A stretch of 14,606 nucleotides of DNA from CAZSTA01 sp964609495 [NCBI: uncultured bacterium] (GCA_964609495.1 CAZSTA010000085.1:1-14606); one strand, 5' to 3'. Positions 1 through 7,227 are shown, counted from the first letter of the stretch. The notes: a model not told the origin generated them from the sequence alone. Made by a program: numbers and translations.

Positions 1-155
1 CTCCCACGAGGGGAGAGGGAACACTGAGATTGAACTAAAGCCCTTTAGTTCCCCCCTCCCTTGATGGGAGGGGGTTAGGGGGAGGGTGATAATTAACAAG
101 ATTCCTTGATAGCCTTATTAATTCAGCAAAAACCAAGATGGGAGGGAGTAGGGGA
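1..155 (-). repeat. Modular palindromic dispersed repeat, copy A
   Basis: On the minus strand this stretch matches copy B at 10741-10918 almost module for module. It has a C-rich block, an A/T-rich core of about 48 bp (GCTGAATTAATAAGGC and flanks, near 92-140) differing at only a few bases, then a palindrome CCCTCCC-ATCAA-GGGAGGG (near 55-73), a variable spacer, and a second palindrome CTCCC-CTCGT-GGGAG that is cut by the window start. The variable spacer of this copy contains its own 9-bp inverted repeat, GAACTAAAG-CC-CTTTAGTTC (32-51). It carries no coding potential. It resembles REP/BIME-type non-autonomous elements; no mobilising enzyme is seen nearby. Confidence 0.85.
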
Positions 156-183
156 GAGTGGTTTAAAGTGAGTTCAAGACCTA

Positions 184-206
184 GTCCGATCTCGAATATA
201 TCGGAC
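184..206. promoter_or_regulatory. 7-bp inverted repeat upstream of the first gene
   Basis: GTCCGAT (184-190) and ATCGGAC (200-206) form a perfect 7-bp inverted repeat with a 9-base loop, followed by AAAAATTTT. It lies about 70 bp upstream of the start of the racemase/glycosyltransferase gene. It could be an operator or a small hairpin in the leader. I see no convincing -35/-10 pair between it and the gene, so its role is unassigned. Confidence 0.35.
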
Positions 207-276
207 AAAAATTTTGAAATTACTTAAAGAGCTAGCAAACTTTACTGAAGTTACTTAGCTTAGAGGAGAAAGGATA

Positions 277-2328
277 GTGCCAAGGAAAGTCATAGGCATC
301 TTAGGAGGAAAGAGCTCGATAGCTACTGCTGATCTGTTTCGAAGGATAGTGGATCTCGATCTAAGCTCCGAATATCAAGATAGCTTGAGGATAATAGTCG
401 ATAATAATCCTGAGCTAACTGACTGCTCTAGGGCGATAATGAGAGGAAGAGAAGATCCCCTTCCTATTTTGAGAGAGGCGATCACAAATCTTAAAAGCTC
501 GGGAGCCGATTTTATAGTTGTTCCCGAAGTTTGCGCGCATCACTATTTGAGACAGATCTCAAACGAGGTTCGCATCCCCATGTTGAATGTTGTTCAAGAG
601 ATCGTCGAGGCTCTAAAAGTAAGGTATCCTCAGATTAATAGAGTGGGGCTATTAGCGACTACCGCTACCTTAAAAGCAGAACTTTTTCAGAAGGTCTGTC
701 AGGAGCTGGATATTAAGCTTATATTTCCCAGCAGAAAAGTGCATAAAGAACTTATTATGAAGGCTATCGAGGGGATTAGAGCTAAGGGGAAATCATTCGC
801 TTTGTTAGAGGGAAAAGAAGCTCTTAAGAAAGCCTGTGTTTATCTGAGGGAGAAGGGAGCAGAAGCGATAATCGCTGGTTGTGCCGAGCTTTCTTTAGCT
901 CTCTCTGCCTCCGATATAGATCTGCCCCTGATAAGCTCCAATAGAGTCTTAGCGCAGGTCGCTCTGGAGTTCGCTCGCTCCTCAGCTCCCCCTGTTCGGA
1001 AGAGGGAAAGGGTCGCTGAAGTATTGGACAAGATGGGAAAAAAGATCGAGGCTAAGCCGAATCTCGCCATTGTCCTTACCGGGGCTTATGGACAGGATAA
1101 TGTCCCAGCCGAGATGTTTAAATGGGAAAAACTTTTCTTAGCGGCGGGATACGAAACTCTTCTCTTGACAGGGGAGAAGTTGCAAACCGATATCGACAAT
1201 TTAGCTTTACCAGAACTATCTTTTAAGAATTCGAAGGTAGGGAAGATATACTTCGCGGCTTTTAATAGGCAATTGAACGAGAGAGATGAGAATAGGTTAT
1301 TAAGCGCGATAGATGATCGAGCTCGAAAGTTGAAGCACAGTCTGATAGATATTATAAAAGATATGGATATCGAGATCATCTGTGTGGAAAACGCGCTTTC
1401 TCTGCCCTTGAATCTCCCCTTGGGTATGGCTTTATGGGAGCTTATAATCGAGCTTGATCTTCCGACTATAGCGCGTCATCACAACTTCTATTGGGAAAAT
1501 AAGTATTTCGAGGATAGCAATGTCGAACGCTTATTGAACGTGGCCTTTCCTCCAGATACGCCCTCTATAGAACACGTAACTGTTAGTCTGGAGGCTAAGC
1601 GATCTTTGAAGGAGAGGAGGGGGATAGAATCTACTTATATCCCGAACGCAATGGACTTCAGTTCCCCTCCCACTTTGGATGATTATAATCGGGATTTCAG
1701 GAACTCCCTCTCCATTCAAGAGGGCGAGATCGTGATAATACAGCCAACTGTTATCTCCGGGGAATTAGGGATTGAGAATTCGATCCCTCTGCTTGCCAGA
1801 TTGAAACGGAATTATGATCTCGATATCGTCTTGATAATAGGTGAAATCTTGAACGATGAGGATAAGAGATATGTCAAGTTCGTCGAGGATTTGGCGAAGG
1901 GCGAAGGTTTGAGAGCGATAATTGCTTCTCAGTATATATCCCCGGAACGACGTTTAGAGAGGGGCAAGAAGGTATATACCTTGACCGATGCTTATGTTAA
2001 CTCCGATCTCATAATATTTCCTAATGGCGATCTCGTATCCTTCAAGCATATCTTACAAGGCATATTAGCTAGGAAACCCCTCTTAGTTGCTCAAGGGAAG
2101 GCTTTAGATGAGGCTATGGGACATCAACTCTCTTTAATAGCCCTTGGAGAGGAGATAGGAAGGGTGGAAAGGAAAATACGCGAGGTTCTGGCTAAGAAGG
2201 AGAAGAGGGAGGGTGTGGTATCAAACAATTTTCAAATGGCTTATCAATACTTCTCCGAGGAGAGGGTGCAGGAGAAGTTAGCCTCGCTTCTGGAAAAGCT
2301 TAAAAGTATGGTTAGGAGAACCGCTTAA
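277..2328 (+). CDS. Asp/Glu racemase-like domain fused to GT-B glycosyltransferase-like domain
   Basis: The first 235 or so residues follow the Asp/Glu racemase superfamily: GILGG (7-11), ATADLFRRIV (16-25), VDNNPE (41-46), VGLLATTAT (123-131) and GCAELSL (201-207) with the second catalytic Cys at 202. The first catalytic Cys is displaced: where the family has PCNTAH, this protein reads PEVCAH (83-88), and GGMGP is GGKSS. From about 262 a GT-B fold follows: RHHNFYWE (400-407), a Rossmann-like turn ending in YIPNAMDF (454-461), and QPT (489-491). The usual R-K pair after QPT and the C-terminal E-x7-E motif are missing (GDLVSFK at 584-590). GTG start at 277 with GAGGAG eight bases upstream. It overlaps the peptidase gene by one base, so the two are surely co-translated. 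The N-terminal half may handle D-glutamate, given the MurD-like neighbour; substrate and activity of both halves are uncertain. No signal peptide, hence cytoplasmic. Confidence 0.75.
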   Translation: MPRKVIGILGGKSSIATADLFRRIVDLDLSSEYQDSLRIIVDNNPELTDCSRAIMRGREDPLPILREAITNLKSSGADFIVVPEVCAHHYLRQISNEVRIPMLNVVQEIVEALKVRYPQINRVGLLATTATLKAELFQKVCQELDIKLIFPSRKVHKELIMKAIEGIRAKGKSFALLEGKEALKKACVYLREKGAEAIIAGCAELSLALSASDIDLPLISSNRVLAQVALEFARSSAPPVRKRERVAEVLDKMGKKIEAKPNLAIVLTGAYGQDNVPAEMFKWEKLFLAAGYETLLLTGEKLQTDIDNLALPELSFKNSKVGKIYFAAFNRQLNERDENRLLSAIDDRARKLKHSLIDIIKDMDIEIICVENALSLPLNLPLGMALWELIIELDLPTIARHHNFYWENKYFEDSNVERLLNVAFPPDTPSIEHVTVSLEAKRSLKERRGIESTYIPNAMDFSSPPTLDDYNRDFRNSLSIQEGEIVIIQPTVISGELGIENSIPLLARLKRNYDLDIVLIIGEILNDEDKRYVKFVEDLAKGEGLRAIIASQYISPERRLERGKKVYTLTDAYVNSDLIIFPNGDLVSFKHILQGILARKPLLVAQGKALDEAMGHQLSLIALGEEIGRVERKIREVLAKKEKREGVVSNNFQMAYQYFSEERVQEKLASLLEKLKSMVRRTA

Positions 2329-3212
2329 TGTATGAAGAGTTATTAACTCGTCTTCACCGAGAATATGAGGAGAAATATGGCTTTGCTCTATTCAAAGTCG
2401 ATATAATTCCTGTTGAGGGGGGGTTAAGATTAACAGGGCAGGTCTTACTCGAAGCTCAGAAGAATAGATTAGAGGAGGAGTTGAGAAAGATCACCCAACT
2501 AAGTATCGAGAACTATATCGAGATTTTAGCTGATCCCGAAGGCAAGAACGAGTTGGGATGGGGAGGAGTCGAGAAGGGGATAGTTGATGTTTGGCGTAAA
2601 CCCGCCTCGATTCGGAAAGGTGGGAAGGAGCTGAATACTCAGCTTATCCCTCAAGATGAGCCATTCAGGATCTTGACTGAGCGGGATAACTGGTATCTAA
2701 TTCAGACGATAGATTTCACTTTGGGTTGGGTGAATAAAGGCAAAGTCCTACTAGATAGAGAAGCTGACTCCTCTTGGGAAAGGACATTTCGAGCGCAGAG
2801 GGGAAGCACGGTAAATTTGGATGGAGATACCTCGAGGTTGATCGAGGTTGCCGAGCGTTACGAGGGAGTGCCTTATTTGTGGGGAGGGACTACTCTTGAC
2901 GGGATCGATTGTTCAGGATTAATTCAGAGGATATATAAGGAAGCTTATGGATTGATTCTGCCTAAGCACTCTTCGCCACAGAGGAAGATGGGCCTCAGGA
3001 TACCTTTAAATGATATAGCTGTCGGAGATATAATCTCACTTACCCTCAAGGAGAGGAGGATATCCCACGTGGGATTATACTTGGGGACTGATAGGGTGAT
3101 TCACGCTTGTGTGCGCAAGGGGAGGGTGATAATAGAGGATTTCGGGGAATTGCTCGATTTCTATATATTTGCTGGGGCGAGGAGAATAGCCCTATTTAAG
3201 GATAGAAAATAG
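2328..3212 (+). CDS. Cytoplasmic SH3-NlpC/P60 endopeptidase, YkfC-like
   Basis: Cysteine peptidase of the NlpC/P60 family, which cuts D-gamma-glutamyl-diaminoacid bonds in peptidoglycan peptides. The catalytic domain covers about residues 170-290: YLWGG (183-187), DCSG with nucleophile Cys195, SHVGLYLG with His247, and His259 in VIHA, the usual third position. Residues 82-145 look like a bacterial SH3 domain (WRKPAS, DNWYLIQT, GWVNKGKV). The first 70 residues are a small alpha/beta region of BON-like appearance that I cannot assign. There is no signal peptide or lipobox, so it should act in the cytosol, as YkfC does in muropeptide recycling in Bacillus. The start codon overlaps the stop of the preceding gene (TAATG), indicating translational coupling. 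The Mur-ligase gene follows after 54 bp. Confidence 0.85.
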   Translation: MYEELLTRLHREYEEKYGFALFKVDIIPVEGGLRLTGQVLLEAQKNRLEEELRKITQLSIENYIEILADPEGKNELGWGGVEKGIVDVWRKPASIRKGGKELNTQLIPQDEPFRILTERDNWYLIQTIDFTLGWVNKGKVLLDREADSSWERTFRAQRGSTVNLDGDTSRLIEVAERYEGVPYLWGGTTLDGIDCSGLIQRIYKEAYGLILPKHSSPQRKMGLRIPLNDIAVGDIISLTLKERRISHVGLYLGTDRVIHACVRKGRVIIEDFGELLDFYIFAGARRIALFKDRK

Positions 3213-3266
3213 AAGCTGGTGTATTTTCCGATCACCGATTTTGATTTTCCAAATTGAGAGGAATTT

Positions 3267-4748
3267 ATGAATTTACTAGATCTAGAGAAACTGAGGGATA
3301 AGAAAGTTCATATAGTTGGTCTCTCCAGCGTGGAGGGCAATGCGGTGGCTAACTTTCTGATCGAGTATGGTTTCACCAATTTAGTAGCTCATGATTTCAA
3401 GAGACGCGATGAATTTGAGCGAAGCTTTAAGTTAGTTCACGTGGGGATGTCCAAGAAGGATAGAGAGATAGCCTTCGCGAGGTTAAAGCACTTGCCGATC
3501 AAGATAAACTATAAGGACATCTATCTCGAAGGTATTATGCAAGCAGACGCCATCTTTGCTACGCAGGCTTGGTTTATATATGATTGTAACCTACCTAAGC
3601 TGGAGGAGGCTAAGAAGTCAGGGATACCATTTTACACTATGACCGAACTCTATTTCGATCTAGCCCCTTGCCCGATAATAGCGGTAACTGGAACGAATGG
3701 GAAATCCACCACGGCTAAGATGATAAGTGAGATAATGTTCGCTAGTCCCTTCAAGACATATTTTGCTGGTAACGATAGGCACAGCGTTCAGGTCTTAGAT
3801 AAGCTGGAGGAGATGAGGTCGGAGGATTTCCTCATCCTAGAGGTCAGTAATCGCCAGCTTAGGGAGTTAGAGAAGAGTCCTCATATCGCAGTAATAACTA
3901 ATGTCTATCCGAATCACTTAGATGAGCATACTTCTTTTGAGGATTATATAGAAACTAAAGAGCGTCTTATAAGGTATCAGGGTGAGGATGACTTTGCAGT
4001 GCTTAACTATGATAATGAGATCACGCGAGGTTTTATCGAAAGATGCTCCTCGCAGGTATTTCCTTTTAGTAGAAAGGAGATTCTCAAGCAGGGAGCTTTT
4101 ATAAAAGATGGATATATCATGGTTAGAATAGGAGAGGAAGAGACTGAGATATGCTCTCTCTCCGATCTGGGAGTGAGGGGCGAGCATAATCTGGAGAACG
4201 CTTTAGCCGCGGTTATGGCGGCCTCTCTTGTCGGCGTGGAGGCTGAGATTATAAGCTCTACCCTACGGAAGTTTCGAGGATTGAAGCATCGCCTTCAACT
4301 TGTATTGAGAGTGAAGGGAGTTGAATATTACGATGATCTCAATAGTACTACTCCTCAGGCGGCTATAGTCGCTCTTCGTTGCTTCAACTCTCCTGTGATC
4401 TTAATAGCCGGCGGAGATGATAAGGATTTGGATTATAACGAGCTGGGCAGGATAATCGTAGATAGAGCTAAGCTCCTGCTTCTTCTCCCAGGCAAAGGAA
4501 CTGAGAAACTAGAGAGAGAGGTAAGTCGCTGGAAATCTCGTTTGGAAGTGGAAAACCCAATTATCGAACATTGTGAGAGCTTGGAGGAAGCTGTCAAATT
4601 AGCTCACATTTCTGCTCAATCTGGGGATATAGTTCTTCTATCTCCAGCCTGCCCTTACTTCTTCCGAATGTTCTATCTATCTGATGAGGGAGGCAATAGG
4701 GGTTTCAAATCGCTAGTTAAGGAGATAGCGCTTGGTAAGAAACGATAG
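3267..4748 (+). CDS. murD: Divergent MurD-like Mur ligase
   Basis: Mur ligase of the MurD type, which in the classical pathway joins glutamate to UDP-MurNAc-L-Ala using ATP. An N-terminal Rossmann domain (13-125) is followed by the ATP-binding domain with P-loop TGTNGKSTT (141-149), NHLDEH (216-221), the probable carbamylated Lys231 in YIETKERL, GEHNLENALAA (305-315), and a C-terminal domain with AGGDDKDLDY (381-390) and LLSPAC (457-462). It departs from typical MurD at substrate-side motifs: HRLQ instead of HRxE (341-344), DDLNSTT instead of NDSKATN (356-362), and PYFFRMF after SPAC instead of the ASFDxF pattern. At 493 residues it is slightly long for the family. RBS GAGAGG at 3256-3261. 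It could be a true MurD, a MurD2-like variant using L-Glu, or a ligase with another acceptor. Three bases do not separate it from the convergent LysW-like gene by more than 26 bp. Confidence 0.8.
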   Translation: MNLLDLEKLRDKKVHIVGLSSVEGNAVANFLIEYGFTNLVAHDFKRRDEFERSFKLVHVGMSKKDREIAFARLKHLPIKINYKDIYLEGIMQADAIFATQAWFIYDCNLPKLEEAKKSGIPFYTMTELYFDLAPCPIIAVTGTNGKSTTAKMISEIMFASPFKTYFAGNDRHSVQVLDKLEEMRSEDFLILEVSNRQLRELEKSPHIAVITNVYPNHLDEHTSFEDYIETKERLIRYQGEDDFAVLNYDNEITRGFIERCSSQVFPFSRKEILKQGAFIKDGYIMVRIGEEETEICSLSDLGVRGEHNLENALAAVMAASLVGVEAEIISSTLRKFRGLKHRLQLVLRVKGVEYYDDLNSTTPQAAIVALRCFNSPVILIAGGDDKDLDYNELGRIIVDRAKLLLLLPGKGTEKLEREVSRWKSRLEVENPIIEHCESLEEAVKLAHISAQSGDIVLLSPACPYFFRMFYLSDEGGNRGFKSLVKEIALGKKR

Positions 4749-4774
4749 ATAATGTCTGCTATCTTAAGATAACT

Positions 4775-4927
4775 CTACTTCTCTTCCTCTTCAAAGACTT
4801 CTAGAATAGGTGGATCCTTGCTTATCACCTCTAACTCATCGCCACAATTGGGACATTCTATTATCTCACCCACCTCTAAAGGATCGGGAAGTGATATCTC
4901 GCATCCACATCTTGGGCACTCATACAT
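4775..4927 (-). CDS. LysW-like two-CxxC carrier mini-protein
   Basis: A 50-residue gene on the minus strand. It begins MYECPRCGCEI, has a second CPNCG at 25-29, and continues GDELEV and a DPP turn, the order seen in LysW, the zinc-bound amino-group carrier of lysine/arginine biosynthesis by the LysW route. The two CxxC pairs (Cys4/7 and 25/28) would bind one zinc. LysW proteins normally end in EDWGE, whose last Glu carries the substrate; this protein ends EEEEK instead, so classical carrier function is doubtful. The start is fixed by GGAGGT (4937-4942) nine bases upstream, and a perfect sigma-70 promoter lies just beyond. It converges with the MurD-like gene with 26 bp between stops. No LysX, LysZ or LysY homologue is in the window. 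It may be a LysW paralogue, or simply a zinc-ribbon protein of similar design. Confidence 0.8.
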   Translation of the reverse strand: MYECPRCGCEISLPDPLEVGEIIECPNCGDELEVISKDPPILEVFEEEEK

Positions 4928-4972
4928 ATATATTTTACCTCCTTGCTTTGAGATCGAGATGATCTATAATAG

Positions 4973-5001
4973 ATTATAAGATAAGAATAGGGATTTGTCA
5001 A
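4973..5001 (-). promoter_or_regulatory. Perfect sigma-70 promoter for the LysW-like gene
   Basis: Read on the minus strand, TTGACA (5001-4996) is followed after exactly 17 bases by TATAAT (4978-4973). Both hexamers match the consensus fully. Transcription would begin near 4966, giving a leader of about 39 bases that contains the GGAGGT site. A weaker plus-strand candidate, TTGCTT (4943-4948) with TATAAT (4965-4970) at 16-bp spacing, could serve the URO-D gene and would overlap this promoter's start region. Confidence 0.85.
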
Positions 5002-5047
5002 GATTAATAGATATTATATCAGCAAACTAAAATAGGGAGATGATTAA

Positions 5048-6304
5048 ATGATGACCTCAAGGGAGAGAGTCAGAAAGGTGATCGATCACGAAGTTCCAGA
5101 TAAAGTTCCCCTTGACTTTGGGGGGATTGGTCTAACTAGTATCTCAGCGAGCGCTTATGCTCAATTGAGAAAAGCTCTTGGACTTCCCCATAAGAGGGTG
5201 AAGGTCGTGGATACCTTTCAGATGTTGGGGGAAGTCGAGCCAGAAGTTGGGGAAATGCTCGGGGTCGATACCACTGGTATCGGGTTAAGATCTCCGAATG
5301 AGAAGTGGAGGGAGTGGGAGCTATTTGATGGCACAGAGGTCCTGGTCCGCGAGAGCTTTAATCCAGTTGTGGACGAGAACGGAGATCTTCTGCTATATCC
5401 TGGAGGAGACACCTCGGGGCAACCAAGTATGCGGATGCCAAAGGGGGGCTACTATTTCGATGCGATCGTCAGACAAAAGCCGATAGATGAAGATAATCTC
5501 GATCCAAGAGAATGGCTCGAAGGTCAACTTTTTATCTATCCAGAAGAGTTGCTTCGCCATATTGAAGATAGGGTAACGGATTTATTTAATAATACCTCGC
5601 TCTCTATCATTGGTTTCTCCACCCACAGCAGCTTTGGAGATGTAGCGGCGGTGCCTGGGATGAATCTTAAAGATCCGAAGGGGATCCGTGATCCTAAGGA
5701 GTGGTATATAGCCCATATAACTCATCCAGAGTATATCAGGGGTATCTTCGAGTTACAATGCGAGGCATCCTTAAAGAATCTGAAGCTTTTCCGTCAAGCG
5801 GTGGGCGATAAGATCGATGTTATTATAATAAGCGGCACTGATTTCGGCTCGCAGAATGGGCCATTCATCTCGCCAGATATGTATCGGGATCTCTATATGC
5901 CTTTCCACAAGAGGATAAATGACTGGATACACGAGAATACGAATTGGAAGACGTTCTATCATAGCTGTGGCTCTGTGGTAGATTTCCTTGACGACTTCGT
6001 CGAAGCAGGAGTTGATATTCTCAATCCCGTGCAATGCTCCGCCGCCGGGATGGATCCGACCTTCCTCAAGGAGAACTATGGAGATAAACTTGTCTTCTGG
6101 GGTGGTGGGATTGATACCCAGAAGACTCTACCATTTGGCACTCCTGAGGAGATAAGGCAACAGGTGAGGGAAAGGATGAGAATATTTGGTAAGGGCGGTG
6201 GATTCGTCTTCGCCGCGATTCACAATATCCAGCAAAAAACACCTCCCGAGAATTTGAAAGCTCTTTTTGATGCGGTCGAGGAATTTCGCACGTTAGATGA
6301 ATAA
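5048..6304 (+). CDS. URO-D superfamily protein (MtaA/MtbA-like methyltransferase type)
   Basis: Member of the uroporphyrinogen decarboxylase superfamily, in the branch with cobalamin/CoM methyltransferases and many uncharacterised proteins rather than heme-pathway HemE. Signs are the N-terminal TSRERVRKVIDHEVPDKVP (3-21), a TDFGSQNGPFISP stretch (264-276), FYHSCGSV (303-310) with the H-x-C zinc-type motif (His305, Cys307), NPVQCSAAGMDP (326-337) with Cys330, and GGGIDTQ followed by FAAIHNIQ (388-395). The true HemE N-terminal substrate loop is not apparent. The 418-residue length is normal for this branch. GGGAGA at 5035-5040 fits ATG 5048; ATG 5051 is an equally good start by family alignment. 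It overlaps the Nudix gene by eight bases. No corrinoid protein is next to it, so the methyl donor, if any, is unknown. Confidence 0.8.
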   Translation: MMTSRERVRKVIDHEVPDKVPLDFGGIGLTSISASAYAQLRKALGLPHKRVKVVDTFQMLGEVEPEVGEMLGVDTTGIGLRSPNEKWREWELFDGTEVLVRESFNPVVDENGDLLLYPGGDTSGQPSMRMPKGGYYFDAIVRQKPIDEDNLDPREWLEGQLFIYPEELLRHIEDRVTDLFNNTSLSIIGFSTHSSFGDVAAVPGMNLKDPKGIRDPKEWYIAHITHPEYIRGIFELQCEASLKNLKLFRQAVGDKIDVIIISGTDFGSQNGPFISPDMYRDLYMPFHKRINDWIHENTNWKTFYHSCGSVVDFLDDFVEAGVDILNPVQCSAAGMDPTFLKENYGDKLVFWGGGIDTQKTLPFGTPEEIRQQVRERMRIFGKGGGFVFAAIHNIQQKTPPENLKALFDAVEEFRTLDE

Positions 6305-6905
6305 GGAAAGAGTCTTAGTAGTTCGTAAAGATATATTATGCAGACTAGGGTATTTTCAGGGAGTATTAACTGAAGATATAGAGCGTTATTATAGGGAGAT
6401 ATTGAGAAGTTATATCTTCAGAGATAGGAGCGAGGTTGAAGAAGACCCTAGTTTCAAGCAGATCATCCCCTATATACTACTATTTTATCGGGATAGAGAT
6501 AGCGATTATTTCTTCTTAACGAAGAGGAGAGATGATTGTGCGGAGAGACGTCTCAGCTCAAGATACTCCCTGGGCATAGGAGGACACATTAACGATTATG
6601 ATCTGGAGGATACAGGAGATATAATTCGGAGGGGGATGTTTCGCGAGCTTGAGGAGGAGATAGAATTAGACCTCGGCGACATTATCTCAAGTAGGCTTGT
6701 GGGAATGATAAACGATGATTCTAACCTTGTAGGGAAGGTTCACTTAGGTTTGGTCTATAAGATCGAGACTAGAAATAGAGAAGTTAGGGTAAGATCTGAA
6801 TTAGAGGAGGGATTATTTGTTAAGAGGGACGATTTGATCGATTATTATGAGGGTATGGAAGGGTGGTCGCAGTTGGTCTATAAGAGATATATTGCTGGGG
6901 AGTGA
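6297..6905 (+). CDS. Nudix hydrolase, COG4112-like predicted phosphoesterase
   Basis: A 202-residue Nudix-family protein that should hydrolyse a nucleoside-diphosphate-linked compound. The Nudix helix is seen as RELEEEIEL (116-124), with Glu117, Glu120 and Glu121 in the metal-binding positions. It deviates from the box GX5EX7REUXEEXGU: Asp108 replaces the first Glu, Glu123 replaces the last Gly, and the leading Gly lies in GIGGHIND (93-100) with an insertion after it. This arrangement, and FLTKRRDD (73-80), resemble the MutT-family proteins grouped as COG4112. The start codon lies inside the last codons of the URO-D gene, so the two are translationally coupled and presumably share a pathway. 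The substrate is unknown. Confidence 0.75.
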   Translation: MNKERVLVVRKDILCRLGYFQGVLTEDIERYYREILRSYIFRDRSEVEEDPSFKQIIPYILLFYRDRDSDYFFLTKRRDDCAERRLSSRYSLGIGGHINDYDLEDTGDIIRRGMFRELEEEIELDLGDIISSRLVGMINDDSNLVGKVHLGLVYKIETRNREVRVRSELEEGLFVKRDDLIDYYEGMEGWSQLVYKRYIAGE

Positions 6906-6980
6906 AGTTGATAAGGAGAAACCGATATCGACCTTGTAAGCATGTAGAATATCGTGCTAGCAGATTTGGATTTCCTTAAA

Positions 6981-7126
6981 TCACCCTCCCGTCAAGGGAG
7001 AGGAGCTAAAGAGATCGAGCTTATCTCGATGTTCCCTAAAAGGTAACTTTTTTGCTTCAAATAGAACTCATGGTTAAAAAAGTTACCTTTTTCCCCTCGT
7101 GGGAGAGGGTTAGGGTGAGGGGGAGA
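6981..7126 (+). repeat. Modular palindromic dispersed repeat, copy C (interrupted)
   Basis: Same family as copies A and B, with the first palindrome CCCTCCC-GTCAA-GGGAG (6985-7000), a variable spacer with its own ATCGAG/CTCGAT hairpin (7014-7030), and the second palindrome CTCGTGGGAGAGGG (7097-7110) followed by the GGGTGAGGGGGAG tail. The second palindrome is broken: after GTTCCCT a 54-bp inverted-repeat segment (7038-7091) intrudes where copies A and B read straight into CTCCCCTCGTGGGAG. The A/T-rich core found in copies A and B is absent. It fills much of the gene-free space between the Nudix and radical SAM genes; the remainder of 6906-7227 shows nothing recognisable. Confidence 0.8.
7038..7091. 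mobile_element. 54-bp MITE-like perfect inverted repeat inside repeat copy C
   Basis: AAAAGGTAACTTTTTT (7038-7053) is the exact reverse complement of AAAAAAGTTACCTTTT (7076-7091), leaving a 22-base loop. It sits precisely where the second palindrome of the surrounding repeat is interrupted, so it looks like an insertion into an older repeat. It encodes nothing. Alternatively it is a strong hairpin that ends transcription from either side, since T-rich and A-rich tracts lie on both flanks. Confidence 0.6.
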
Positions 7127-7227
7127 ATTATATTCCCCAGCACAAACAAAGTTTACATGCTTCGATCGACCTTTGATTCGATTTGAGCTATTTTTCGGGT
7201 ATCATCAACAAGGGGAAGAGAGATGAG

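Noticed and set aside
4760-4771. 12-bp palindrome TATCTTAAGATA between convergent stops
   Set aside because: It has no loop and no T run, so neither a terminator nor an operator is supported.
5048-6304. HemE, uroporphyrinogen decarboxylase of heme synthesis
   Set aside because: The HSCGSV motif and overall pattern fit the methyltransferase-like branch, and no other heme gene is nearby.
7183-7227. Upstream TTG start for the radical SAM gene
   Set aside because: No ribosome site precedes it, whereas ATG 7228 has AGGGGAAG at the right distance, and the added 15 residues do not resemble the family.
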